The notes beneath the pieces are model-generated. The model ran no database searches, was not told the origin of the DNA, and saw nothing but the letters and a program-made list of their open reading frames with translations. DNA of 15,558 nt from Chloroflexota bacterium (GTDB taxonomy: Bacteria; Chloroflexota; Anaerolineae; Promineifilales; Promineifilaceae), in the NCBI GenBank assembly GCA_024278255.1, contig JAJRTP010000727.1, forward strand, positions 1-15,558. Reading direction: 5' to 3'. The stretch's first letter is position 1; the number at the start of each line of letters is the position of its first letter. Position numbers and translations under genes: made by a program. Positions 1 through 7,877 of this stretch are shown piece by piece.

Positions 1-105
1 GAAGGACTTCGAAATCTGCTTATTCATCGCCATGTCGAGCAGATGCGTGAACAGTCAGAGCTAACCGACTCTGAATGGGAAGACATTTTATCGTTTGCAA
101 TATGA
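1..105 (+). CDS. C-terminal end of an unidentified protein (5' end outside window)
   Basis: Reading frame 1 is open from the first base to a TGA at 103-105 and encodes the last 34 residues of a protein, ending in EWEDILSFAI. The tail is charged and probably helical, with no motif that I can assign to a family. It runs in the same direction as the exporter genes, with a 42-base spacer before the next start, so it is probably the upstream member of the same locus. Glycosyltransferase or sugar-modifying enzyme is possible from context only. I do not claim a function. Confidence 0.6.
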   Translation, partial: EGLRNLLIHRHVEQMREQSELTDSEWEDILSFAI

Positions 106-147
106 TTTTTTAGTTTTCCGGAGTTTTCAGTATAAACAGGAACCAAT

Positions 148-1038
148 ATGGCTGTTCAAGAGGAATCGGTATTACCAGGACAAACAACTGCCCAGGATAA
201 AGAGACGGCAGATAATAATGTACCGGAATACATCATCAAGCCATCACATGGCTGGGTGTCTCTCAACCTGAAGGAGTTGTGGGAGTACCGGGAACTGCTT
301 TATTTCTTTGTCTGGCGCGATATTAAAGTGCGCTACAAGCAAACAGTGTTGGGTGCGGCTTGGGCTATCATCGTTCCTTTTATGGACATGATTGTGTTCA
401 GCCTCTTTTTTGGCTACCTGGCTAAAATGCCTTCGGACGGCGTACCGTATCCTATCTGGAATTATACGGCGCAGGTTCCCTGGCGCTTTTTTGCCAATGG
501 GTTGACGAATGCCTCCAACAGTCTGGTGACCGGGGCCAATATGATTAAGAAAATCTATTTTCCCCGGATAGCGCTGCCAATTGCTTCTGTTTTATCGGGG
601 TTTGTGGATTTTTTACTGGCTTTTGCGGTGTTGGTTTTGATGTTGATTTATTTCCGGTATCCACCGTCGTTGGCTGTTTTGTGGCTACCGTATTATTTGT
701 TGTTGGCATTTATGACTTCTTTGGGGGCTGGTTTGTGGCTGGGGGCAATGAACGTGCAGTTTCGGGATGTGCGGTATGCGGTTCCGTTTCTGACGCGCAT
801 CTGGTATTTTGTGACGCCTATTGTATATCCTACCAGTCTGGTGCCGGAGAAGTTACGGCCGTTATACTATCTCAATCCCATGACCACCGTCGTAGATGGC
901 TTTCGCTGGGCTTTATTGGGCACGGATACGGCGCCCGGATCGTTGGCGATTATTTCTACAGTTACGGCCGTATTCCTCCTCCTCACTGGTGCTTATTACT
1001 TCCGCCGCACGGAAAGAACTTTTGCCGACGTGGCCTAA
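148..1038 (+). CDS. wzm: ABC-2 type polysaccharide export permease (Wzm-like)
   Basis: This is the membrane half of an ABC exporter that moves undecaprenyl-linked glycans out of the cytoplasm. The 296-residue protein has a hydrophilic N-terminus of about 40 residues, then the family block RDIKVRYKQTVLG (57-69) leading into the first membrane helix (about 66-90). Further hydrophobic segments lie near 105-125, 140-168, 176-200, 212-228 and 264-284. The NVQFRDVRY (202-210) and YLNPM (241-245) signatures are typical of polysaccharide ABC-2 permeases. An AGGA at 138-141, six bases before the ATG, supports the start. The ATPase gene begins four bases after the stop, so the two are almost certainly translated together. 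The substrate cannot be read from this subunit. Teichoic-acid exporters (TagG) are the nearest alternative. Confidence 0.93.
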   Translation: MAVQEESVLPGQTTAQDKETADNNVPEYIIKPSHGWVSLNLKELWEYRELLYFFVWRDIKVRYKQTVLGAAWAIIVPFMDMIVFSLFFGYLAKMPSDGVPYPIWNYTAQVPWRFFANGLTNASNSLVTGANMIKKIYFPRIALPIASVLSGFVDFLLAFAVLVLMLIYFRYPPSLAVLWLPYYLLLAFMTSLGAGLWLGAMNVQFRDVRYAVPFLTRIWYFVTPIVYPTSLVPEKLRPLYYLNPMTTVVDGFRWALLGTDTAPGSLAIISTVTAVFLLLTGAYYFRRTERTFADVA

Positions 1039-1042
1039 TCTT

Positions 1043-2350
1043 ATGAATACACTCGCTATTAAAGCAGAAAATATCGGCAAACAATACCATATTGCCAAAG
1101 AAAAAAGAAAATATACGACCTTGCGTGAAGTTCTGGCAGACAAAGCCAAAGCCCCTTTCCGGCGGGCCGGCAATCTGTTGCATGGTCAGGCAACCGGCGC
1201 AGCCGAACTGGATGAAGTTTTTTGGGCTTTGCAGGATATTGATTTTGAAGTGAAGCAAGGAGAAGTGGTGGGTTTGATTGGCCGGAACGGGGCCGGCAAA
1301 AGCACGCTGCTCAAGCTGCTTTCCCGCATCACGGAACCGACAGAGGGCGTGATTCGGCTGCGCGGCCGGGTGGGATCGCTGCTGGAAGTGGGAACGGGTT
1401 TTCACCAGGAGTTGACCGGACGGGAAAATGTGTACCTGAATGGAGCCATCCTGGGAATGCAACGGGAAGAGATTACCCGCCAGTTTGACGCCATTGTCGC
1501 TTTTGCCGAAGTAGAGAAGTTTATTGATACGCCGGTGAAGCATTATTCCAGCGGGATGCGGGTGCGGCTGGCTTTTGCTGTAGCCGCCCATCTGAACCCG
1601 GAAATTTTGCTGGTGGATGAGGTATTGGCCGTAGGTGACGCCCGTTTTCAACGCAAGTGCCTGAACCAGATGCAGACTGTAGGGCAGAGCGGCCGCACCG
1701 TGATCTTTGTCTCACACAATATGTCTACGATTACTCGCTTGTGTGAACGGACTATTTTGCTGGAAGACGGCCGTATCACCGCCGACGGCCCGGCCCATCA
1801 AATTGTAGCTAAATACATGGCCTCCGGTTCTGGTACATCTGCCGAAAGAGTATGGCGTGATCCGGCGGGCGCACCGGGTGCGGCAGTGGCCCGTTTGCGT
1901 GCTGCCCGTGTGCGAGACGACCAGGGACGTGTTTCTGACGCCATAGACATACGCTGTCCCCTCACCCTGGAAATGGATTATGATGTTTTACAGGGCGGCT
2001 ATATATTATTGCCTCATTTCCACTTGTATAATGAAGAAGGTATTACCTTATTTACCTCGATTGACCTTGATCCAGAATGGCGACGGCGTACTCGTCCGGC
2101 TGGCCGTTACACCAGCATTGTGGAGATTCCGGCTAATTTTTTGGCTGAAGGCTCTTTTTTTGTGCGCACGTCGCTTATTACTTTGGAGCCAACCATCGTC
2201 CAGTTTACCGAGTCTGACGTGGTTGCCTTCCATGTAGTAGACAGTATGGATGGCGATTCGGCGCGGGGCGACTGGACTGGGCCTCTGAGTGGTGTTGTGC
2301 GTCCCCGTTTGACATGGCGAACTCAATTTGAAGCATTCCCCAGGTCTTGA
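1043..2350 (+). CDS. wzt: Polysaccharide export ABC ATPase with C-terminal cargo-binding domain (Wzt-like)
   Basis: This is the cytoplasmic ATPase partner of the upstream permease. The 435-residue product contains Walker A GRNGAGKS (80-87), the signature YSSGMRVR (168-175, the usual LSGGQ variant of Wzt/TagH proteins), Walker B ILLVDEVLAVGD (188-199) and the H-loop SH (224-225). Residues from about 265 to the end form an extra beta-rich domain with FHLYNEEGITLF, as in Wzt proteins whose C-terminal domain recognises the modified end of the glycan before export. TagH-like and short Wzt proteins lack it. I chose the ATG at 1043 because the family N-terminus begins there. The open frame extends back to an ATG at 896, but that would place 49 unrelated residues inside wzm. 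The ribosome-binding site is weak, consistent with coupling to wzm. Confidence 0.94.
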   Translation: MNTLAIKAENIGKQYHIAKEKRKYTTLREVLADKAKAPFRRAGNLLHGQATGAAELDEVFWALQDIDFEVKQGEVVGLIGRNGAGKSTLLKLLSRITEPTEGVIRLRGRVGSLLEVGTGFHQELTGRENVYLNGAILGMQREEITRQFDAIVAFAEVEKFIDTPVKHYSSGMRVRLAFAVAAHLNPEILLVDEVLAVGDARFQRKCLNQMQTVGQSGRTVIFVSHNMSTITRLCERTILLEDGRITADGPAHQIVAKYMASGSGTSAERVWRDPAGAPGAAVARLRAARVRDDQGRVSDAIDIRCPLTLEMDYDVLQGGYILLPHFHLYNEEGITLFTSIDLDPEWRRRTRPAGRYTSIVEIPANFLAEGSFFVRTSLITLEPTIVQFTESDVVAFHVVDSMDGDSARGDWTGPLSGVVRPRLTWRTQFEAFPRS

Positions 2351-2369
2351 TAATGGAAAGAGGTAGGAA

Positions 2370-3578
2370 ATGATAATCACCGATATGCAGCTAACAGATA
2401 CGGCAGAAGGTTGCCGGGTGTCAGCAGTGGTTATTTGGGAGGATAATGAACGGCCGTCGCAAGAAATTTATTTTGAAGTGGAGAAACCGAATGCCGCTTG
2501 GTTGGCTGCTAATCCCCACGCATTTTTGGCCGCAGCCGTTGTTCCAGCGATGCATTTTGGCGAGCGGCGTGTTGCTATTGACGCTGAAATTTGCCCCTCT
2601 TTGTTAAGCGGTCTGCGCCGGATCATGCGTTTGTTTCAGGGTTGGTATGCTCATTATGGCTCTACTGCGGTTTTACCCCGCATTGAAGTAGATATTTTGT
2701 CGGCCGGTCGGCCGCCGGTGAACCCACCCCACACTGCCTTTTTTATGTCTGGGGGAATTGATTCTCTGGCTACGCTGCGGGCCAACCAATTGAATTTCCC
2801 GGCAGAACATCCTGATGCCTTCAAAACGGCCGTTGTCGTGTACGGTTTACAAGAGGAAGTAGATATTTATCATAAGGAAATGCTGGCTTCCCTGTCCGCC
2901 ATTGCTGCTGATGCCAGCGTTACCTTGCTGCCCATTTCTACCAATGTACGTAACTTGGCGGATGATTGGCAGTTTTGGGCGCATGAATTTGAATCAGCCG
3001 TTTTTGCCTCGGTGGCTCATGTTTTGTCCAGGCGGATTTCTGCCATAACCCTGGCCTCGTCGGATTATGAACGTGACCTGATTCCCCACGGTTCACACCC
3101 CTTGCTGGATCCAAATTACAGCAGTTCTGACTTGCGTTTTGTTCACGATGACGTGACTTTAACCCGCCTGGAAAAAACGAGGCTGGTAGCTGAATGGGAA
3201 CCGACTCTGCAACGGATGCGCGTGTGCAACTTCCCGGAAAGCGCCGCTCAATTAAACTGCGGCCATTGCGAAAAGTGTTTGCGCACCATGCTGGCTCTGG
3301 TGGGTATGGGCAAGTTAAATCAGACAAAGGCTTTTGCCGCCGATGACGTATCGCCAGAATTAGTGGAAACGGCCGTACAGTTGGATCGGGATATTCTGGC
3401 TTTTTACCCGGAATTGGCTCGTTTGCTGCATCAAGCCGGCCGGGACGATTTGGCAAACGTGCTGGAGAAAAAGTTGCGCCATTACACGTTAGATAAGCAA
3501 AAAGCTCGTCTGCGCCGTGTTTCTAGACGGCCGTTGGCTACCTTTAAGAAGAAAGTACTGCATCAGCAGATGAATTAA
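2370..3578 (+). CDS. QueC-like PP-loop ATPase, copy 1
   Basis: The 402-residue protein has an unrecognised N-terminal region (1-120), then FFMSGGIDSLATLR with the PP-loop SGGIDS at 127-132. This is the pyrophosphate-binding loop of N-type ATP pyrophosphatases (QueC, TilS, NAD and GMP synthetases). Near the C-terminus C286, C297, C300 and C303 give C-x10-C-x2-C-x2-C within LNCGHCEKCLRT, matching the zinc site of QueC-type 7-cyano-7-deazaguanine synthases. The last 25 residues are strongly basic. QueC itself is about 220 residues, so this is a longer relative and not a normal queuosine gene; no queD, queE or queF is adjacent. The expected chemistry is ATP-dependent adenylation of a carboxylate with attack by ammonia or an amine, but the substrate is unknown. 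An AGGTAGGA stretch (2361-2368) precedes the ATG. The next gene is a paralog of the same length. Confidence 0.85.
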   Translation: MIITDMQLTDTAEGCRVSAVVIWEDNERPSQEIYFEVEKPNAAWLAANPHAFLAAAVVPAMHFGERRVAIDAEICPSLLSGLRRIMRLFQGWYAHYGSTAVLPRIEVDILSAGRPPVNPPHTAFFMSGGIDSLATLRANQLNFPAEHPDAFKTAVVVYGLQEEVDIYHKEMLASLSAIAADASVTLLPISTNVRNLADDWQFWAHEFESAVFASVAHVLSRRISAITLASSDYERDLIPHGSHPLLDPNYSSSDLRFVHDDVTLTRLEKTRLVAEWEPTLQRMRVCNFPESAAQLNCGHCEKCLRTMLALVGMGKLNQTKAFAADDVSPELVETAVQLDRDILAFYPELARLLHQAGRDDLANVLEKKLRHYTLDKQKARLRRVSRRPLATFKKKVLHQQMN

Positions 3579-3597
3579 CGTGGAAGTGAAATAGTCT

Positions 3598-4806
3598 ATG
3601 AAAATAACTAATATGCAGGCGGTAAAAACGGAGACGGGTAAGCGCGTATCGGCCGTTCTCCAATGGGAAGATAGTAGTCGGCCGGAGCAGGAGATTTACG
3701 TGGAAGTGGACGAGCCGTTTGCGACCCATTTGCGCTGTAATCCGCACACATTTTTGACGGCGGCCGTTATTCCCGCCATGCGTTTTGGTGAGCGGCGGGT
3801 AGCCATTGAAGCGAAAATTGATCCTGCGCTTTTGGATGGGTTACGAGTGATTATGCGTTTGCTGCGTGGCTGGTACGGCCGTTACGGAACCGATTACCCC
3901 TTGCCCCAAATTGAATCCGGCATCATGGCTGCGCCGGAACCGGTTACCGTGCCGCCTAACGCCGCTTTCCTCATGTCCGGCGGCATTGATTCTTTAGCGA
4001 CGCTGCGCAGTAATCGGCTGGCTTTTCCCTTGTCTCATCCCCGCGCTTTCCACACGGCCGTCATCATCAAAGGGTTGCAGCCGGAAGTAGATGACATTTT
4101 TGACAAACTGGTTGCTTCTTTGCAGCCCCTAGCTGCTGAAGCCGGCGTTACTTTGATGCCCGTTCGGTCCAATATCCGCTACATTTATGATAGCTGGCCG
4201 TTTTGGGCGGATGAATTTGAAGGGGCCGTTTTTTCCGCCATCATCCACGCCTTTGCGCCGTACATTTCTGCGCTGACGATTGGCACGACTTACGATGAGC
4301 CTTATTTGCATCCGCACGGTTCCCATCCCTTGGTGGATCATCATTACAGCACTTCAGACATGACCATTATCCACGACGATATTACTCTTTCCCGCCTGGA
4401 AAAGACAGTGATGTTGGCTGACTGGGAATTGGCGTTGCACAATATGCGCGTGTGCAACTTCCCGGACAATGGGGACGTGTTGAACTGCGGTCGCTGTGAA
4501 AAATGTGTGCGCACGATGCTGGCATTGACCACTCTGAGTAAGCTGGCGGAGAGCCGCGCTTTTGCCGCCGACGATATTTCGGCTGATTTGGTGGAAACGG
4601 GTGTGCAGTTGAATAAAACGTCTTATCCGTTTTATCCGGAACTGATACGGCCGTTACAACAATGCGGCCGTCACGATCTGGCTGACGCCGTGCAGAAAAA
4701 GCTGCGGAATTATGGTCTGGAAAAACAAAGACGGCGCTTAAAACGGGTTTCCCAACGGCCGTTAACCCTTTTCCGCAAAAAAGTGCTGCACCAATATGCC
4801 GAGTGA
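3598..4806 (+). CDS. QueC-like PP-loop ATPase, copy 2 (tandem paralog)
   Basis: This product has the same length (402 residues) as the preceding gene and aligns to it without a gap. I count about 231 identical residues, or 57%. The PP-loop SGGIDS (127-132) and all four cysteines (286, 297, 300, 303; LNCGRCEKCVRT) are kept, so neither copy looks like a dead enzyme. Conservation is strongest around the PP-loop, around HPHGSHPL versus IPHGSHPL (near 239-245), around SRLEKT versus TRLEKT (265-270), and in the Cys block. The region at 211-235 differs most and may define substrate or partner. The gap to copy 1 is 19 bases, and the following flavoprotein starts three bases after this stop. The two could form a heterodimer, since QueC is a dimer, or act on two related substrates. 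Both ideas are inference. Confidence 0.85.
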   Translation: MKITNMQAVKTETGKRVSAVLQWEDSSRPEQEIYVEVDEPFATHLRCNPHTFLTAAVIPAMRFGERRVAIEAKIDPALLDGLRVIMRLLRGWYGRYGTDYPLPQIESGIMAAPEPVTVPPNAAFLMSGGIDSLATLRSNRLAFPLSHPRAFHTAVIIKGLQPEVDDIFDKLVASLQPLAAEAGVTLMPVRSNIRYIYDSWPFWADEFEGAVFSAIIHAFAPYISALTIGTTYDEPYLHPHGSHPLVDHHYSTSDMTIIHDDITLSRLEKTVMLADWELALHNMRVCNFPDNGDVLNCGRCEKCVRTMLALTTLSKLAESRAFAADDISADLVETGVQLNKTSYPFYPELIRPLQQCGRHDLADAVQKKLRNYGLEKQRRRLKRVSQRPLTLFRKKVLHQYAE

Positions 4807-4809
4807 CGT

Positions 4810-6375
4810 ATGATCCTTGACGCTCGTTCCCTGCCTGCGAAAGAAATAATCGAAACAGATATTTGTATCGTTGGCGCCGGCACGGCCGGTATTACCCTGG
4901 CGCGGGAACTGATCGGGCAGGATTTTAAGGTATGTCTGCTGGAAAGCGGCGGGCGAGAGACAGATCAGGCGACGCAGGCGTTGTACCAGGGCAAAAATAT
5001 CGGCCTGCCGTATTACGAACTGGATACGGCCCGCGCCCGGTATTATGGCGGTTCCAGTAATCGTTGGCATGTGGATTTGGGGGATGACCGGTTTGGTCTC
5101 AGGTTACGGCCGTTTGACGAAATTGATTTTGAATACCGGGATTGGGTGCCCCACAGCGGCTGGCCTTTTGCCAAGGCGCATTTGGACCCGTACTATGACC
5201 GGGCGCAGGAAATTTGCCAGATAACGCCTCTTACTTTTGACGCTGAGGCTTGGGCTGACCCGGAGACACGGCCGTTGCTGCCCCTTCCCCAAGACATCGT
5301 ACAAACCATCATCTACAAATTTGGCTGGCGCGGCCCCTTCATCCACCAATACACCAGAGAGACAGAACAGGCTGACAACATTACCACCATCCTGTACGCT
5401 AATGTTTTGGAAATCGAGACAGATGATCTGGCACAAAACGTTACCGGGTTGAAAGTGGCGACCATCGAGGGAAATCGTTTTCAGATTGCCGCCAAATTGT
5501 ATGTGTTAGCCAATGGCGGTATCGAAATCCCGCGGCTAATGCTGCTTTCCAACAAGGTGCAGATGGTCGGATTGGGCAATCAGCACGATCTGGTCGGCCG
5601 CTTTTTTATGGAGCATTCCCACTTTTGGTCAGGCACGTTTGTTCCGGCCGATGCCACCTTACCTCGACGTATGGCTTTGTATAATCGTATCAATAGGGTC
5701 AACAAGGTTCCCGTCATGGGCAAGCTGGCCTTAAATCAGGAAGTCATTCGCCGGGAAAAACTGCTCAACCAAAATGTCCAGTTGATGCCCAAGGTGGTGT
5801 CCAGGGCGATTGAATTTCCTGACGTGCCGGTTAATGGTGTTCAGAGTTCCCTGGTTAATATTTACCGAAAAGGGCGGCGCGTGCTGGAAAACAAGGTGAT
5901 GGTGCGCAGCGGAGTTGATGTATATGTTTTTGCCAACATGAGTGAGCAACTGCCTAATCCTGACAGCCGGGTGGTTTTGGGTGGGGAGAAGGATATTTTC
6001 GACCAAAATTGTTCGCAGCTAGATTGGCAGGTAACAGAACTGGACATTTGGAGTGTGCGGCGTACGCAGGAAATTATTGGCGAGGCTTTGGCCCAGGCCG
6101 GTTTAGGACAAGTGATCGTCAAATTGAAAAATAATAAACCGCCGCGTAATTTGCATGGCGGCTACCATCATATGGGCACCACGCGGATGCACACGAACCC
6201 TAAAGAGGGGGTGGTGGATGCGAACGGCCGTGTCCACTCTATCGCCAATCTCTACATTGCCGGGCCATCCGTCTTTCCCACGGGCGGTTACGCCAATCCG
6301 GTGCTGACGTTGGTGGCCCTCACCGTCCGGTTGGCCGATCATCTGAAAATAGTGCTGGCGCAGGGGGTTGTATGA
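4810..6375 (+). CDS. GMC-family FAD-dependent sugar/alcohol oxidoreductase
   Basis: The 521-residue flavoprotein oxidises (or could reduce) a hydroxyl group, probably on a sugar. The N-terminal Rossmann fold shows CIVGAGTAG (19-27) with an acidic residue at the end of strand 2 (LLESGG, 44-48). The FAD-contacting GGSSNRWH follows at 80-87, then PFDEIDF and WVPHSGWPF, which are typical of bacterial GMC proteins in glycan clusters. The C-terminus carries YHHMGTTRM (H453/H454) and GGYANPVL (N496), the His and Asn pair expected at a GMC active site with spacing like pyranose oxidase and gluconate dehydrogenase. There is no signal peptide or twin-arginine motif, so it should work in the cytoplasm. 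Its stop overlaps the start of the Fe-S/membrane protein gene (ATGA, 6372-6375), which suggests that protein takes its electrons. Confidence 0.9.
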   Translation: MILDARSLPAKEIIETDICIVGAGTAGITLARELIGQDFKVCLLESGGRETDQATQALYQGKNIGLPYYELDTARARYYGGSSNRWHVDLGDDRFGLRLRPFDEIDFEYRDWVPHSGWPFAKAHLDPYYDRAQEICQITPLTFDAEAWADPETRPLLPLPQDIVQTIIYKFGWRGPFIHQYTRETEQADNITTILYANVLEIETDDLAQNVTGLKVATIEGNRFQIAAKLYVLANGGIEIPRLMLLSNKVQMVGLGNQHDLVGRFFMEHSHFWSGTFVPADATLPRRMALYNRINRVNKVPVMGKLALNQEVIRREKLLNQNVQLMPKVVSRAIEFPDVPVNGVQSSLVNIYRKGRRVLENKVMVRSGVDVYVFANMSEQLPNPDSRVVLGGEKDIFDQNCSQLDWQVTELDIWSVRRTQEIIGEALAQAGLGQVIVKLKNNKPPRNLHGGYHHMGTTRMHTNPKEGVVDANGRVHSIANLYIAGPSVFPTGGYANPVLTLVALTVRLADHLKIVLAQGVV

Positions 6376-7877
6376 CGCGCTGGGGGATGGTCATTGACCT
6401 GGAAAAGTGCGTGGGCTGCGATACCTGTTCGGCGGCCTGTTCGCAGATGAATCACGTGCCGGCCGGGGCTGGTTGGCGACAGGTCATTCCCCTGGATATG
6501 CCAAAACTGGGTAATCCGCAAAACGGCCGTCTCTTTTTACCCACCAATTGCATGCACTGCAGTGACGCGCCTTGCCAGACCGTCTGCCCCACTACGGCCA
6601 CCTTCCGCCACGCCGATGGCATCGTGGACATTCACGATGAGTTGTGTATTGGCTGCGGCTACTGCGTGGTGGCCTGCCCCTATCTGGCCCGCACCATTAC
6701 CCGTTTTGACGAGGTGTACGCTTTTACTCCGGAATTACTGACGACGGCCTCTGATCGCAGCGGCATCTGTACCAAGTGCAATTTTTGCCTGCCGCGTGTG
6801 GAAGCGGGACTGGCGCAAGGGTTGACGCCGGGAGTAGATGCGGCCGCTTCGCCTAACTGTGTCAACTTTTGCATTGCTGACGCCATTCATTTTGGCGATT
6901 TGCATGACCCGGCCAGCAATATTTCCCGGATGATTCAGGAAAAGCCCACAATGCGCCTGCAAGAAGAGTTGGGCACAGACCCGGCCATCCAATATGTGAT
7001 GCGCCCGGATTATACGGGGATGAATGGCACGGCCGTAGAGTTGGTTCCACCGCGGAAACAAAAAGTGTGGCACAAACCGGCGGCGTTCAATTTTATCCTG
7101 GGCGGTACGGGTGCGGCCGTTTATTTGCTGGGGTTGTGGTTGGATTGGTTGGGCGTACCGGTGACTGAATGGTATAAGCTGCTGGGGCCGGTTTTGGTGG
7201 GCTTGGGTTTGCTGGGATTGACGTTGGAGGCGGGACGGCCGTTCCGCAGTATTCACATTCTTCGGGGCTGGCGGCATTCCTGGATGTCCCGTGAGGCGTG
7301 GGCGGCAGTGCTCTTTATGCCGCTGGCGTTTGCAGAGTGGATTTGGCCTCATGCGGCGCTGGCTTTGTTGGCGGGATTGGCGGCGCTGGCTTTTCTCATC
7401 AGCCAGGGCTTTATTGTGTATCGTTCTCGTGCGGTGACGGCCTGGAATAAGCCGGTCGTTCTCTGGATTATGGTGGCCGCCAGTTTTGTCAGCGGGGCGG
7501 GTTTCTTTTTGCTGGCGGCAGCGCTGTTTAATCAAACTGTGATTCCGTATTTGGCGGTGGCCGGGCTGGTGAGTGTGCTGGTTCAAGGCGGTTTGTGGCT
7601 GGTTTATTTGCGCGGGTCGGGGGATAAGGCGTTTGGCTTGGGTACGGCCGTACTCCGCAAACGCCGTTCCTTACTGGTGACGGTGGGATTGGGCGTCGTT
7701 GTGCCTTTGATTTTGCTCACTGGAATACTGCTGGTGGATTTGCCCCCGCTGTTGTTGGGGGTGACGGCCGTATTTGGCGGCGGCGCTGTGCTGCTTGGCA
7801 GTGCGGGACTCAAAGCCCAACTTATTTTGCAGGCAGGTTATCTGAGAGGAATTCAGGCGGGGCCGGTACAGACGTGA
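6372..7877 (+). CDS. DmsB-DmsC-like fusion: four [4Fe-4S] ferredoxin domain plus quinone-linked membrane anchor
   Basis: Residues 1-190 are a DmsB/PhsB-type electron-transfer subunit with four cysteine groups: C13/C16/C19/C23, C60/C63/C68/C72, C92/C95/C98/C102 and C133/C136 with C163/C167. The fourth group has a long insert before the last pair and an extra C139. Residues 239-480 contain about eight hydrophobic helices. The segment GRPFRSIHILRGWRHSWMSREAW (split as GRPFRSIHILRGW, then RHSWMSREAW, 288-310) is the hallmark of DmsC-type anchors that exchange electrons with menaquinone. In E. coli dmsB and dmsC are separate genes and serve a molybdenum catalytic subunit. Here they are fused, no molybdopterin gene is present, and the translationally coupled upstream gene is a flavoprotein. 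Lack of an export signal puts the Fe-S domain in the cytoplasm. Confidence 0.88.
   Translation: MTRWGMVIDLEKCVGCDTCSAACSQMNHVPAGAGWRQVIPLDMPKLGNPQNGRLFLPTNCMHCSDAPCQTVCPTTATFRHADGIVDIHDELCIGCGYCVVACPYLARTITRFDEVYAFTPELLTTASDRSGICTKCNFCLPRVEAGLAQGLTPGVDAAASPNCVNFCIADAIHFGDLHDPASNISRMIQEKPTMRLQEELGTDPAIQYVMRPDYTGMNGTAVELVPPRKQKVWHKPAAFNFILGGTGAAVYLLGLWLDWLGVPVTEWYKLLGPVLVGLGLLGLTLEAGRPFRSIHILRGWRHSWMSREAWAAVLFMPLAFAEWIWPHAALALLAGLAALAFLISQGFIVYRSRAVTAWNKPVVLWIMVAASFVSGAGFFLLAAALFNQTVIPYLAVAGLVSVLVQGGLWLVYLRGSGDKAFGLGTAVLRKRRSLLVTVGLGVVVPLILLTGILLVDLPPLLLGVTAVFGGGAVLLGSAGLKAQLILQAGYLRGIQAGPVQT

Noticed and set aside
896..1042. N-terminal extension of wzt to an upstream ATG
   Set aside because: It would overlap wzm by about 140 bases and add 49 residues unlike any ABC ATPase. 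ATG 1043 starts the conserved protein.
983..1651. 222-codon open frame on the minus strand
   Set aside because: It is antisense to the wzm/wzt junction and the Walker A region of wzt. No ribosome-binding site or domain is seen.
2370..4806. Queuosine synthesis gene pair or a Qat/CBASS defence system
   Set aside because: No queD, queE, queF, TatD nuclease, AAA ATPase or CD-NTase gene is adjacent, and the neighbours on both sides are glycan genes.
6735..7586. 283-codon open frame on the minus strand
   Set aside because: It is antisense to the Fe-S/membrane anchor gene and its product is low-complexity Arg/Gln/His, typical of the complement of membrane-protein codons.
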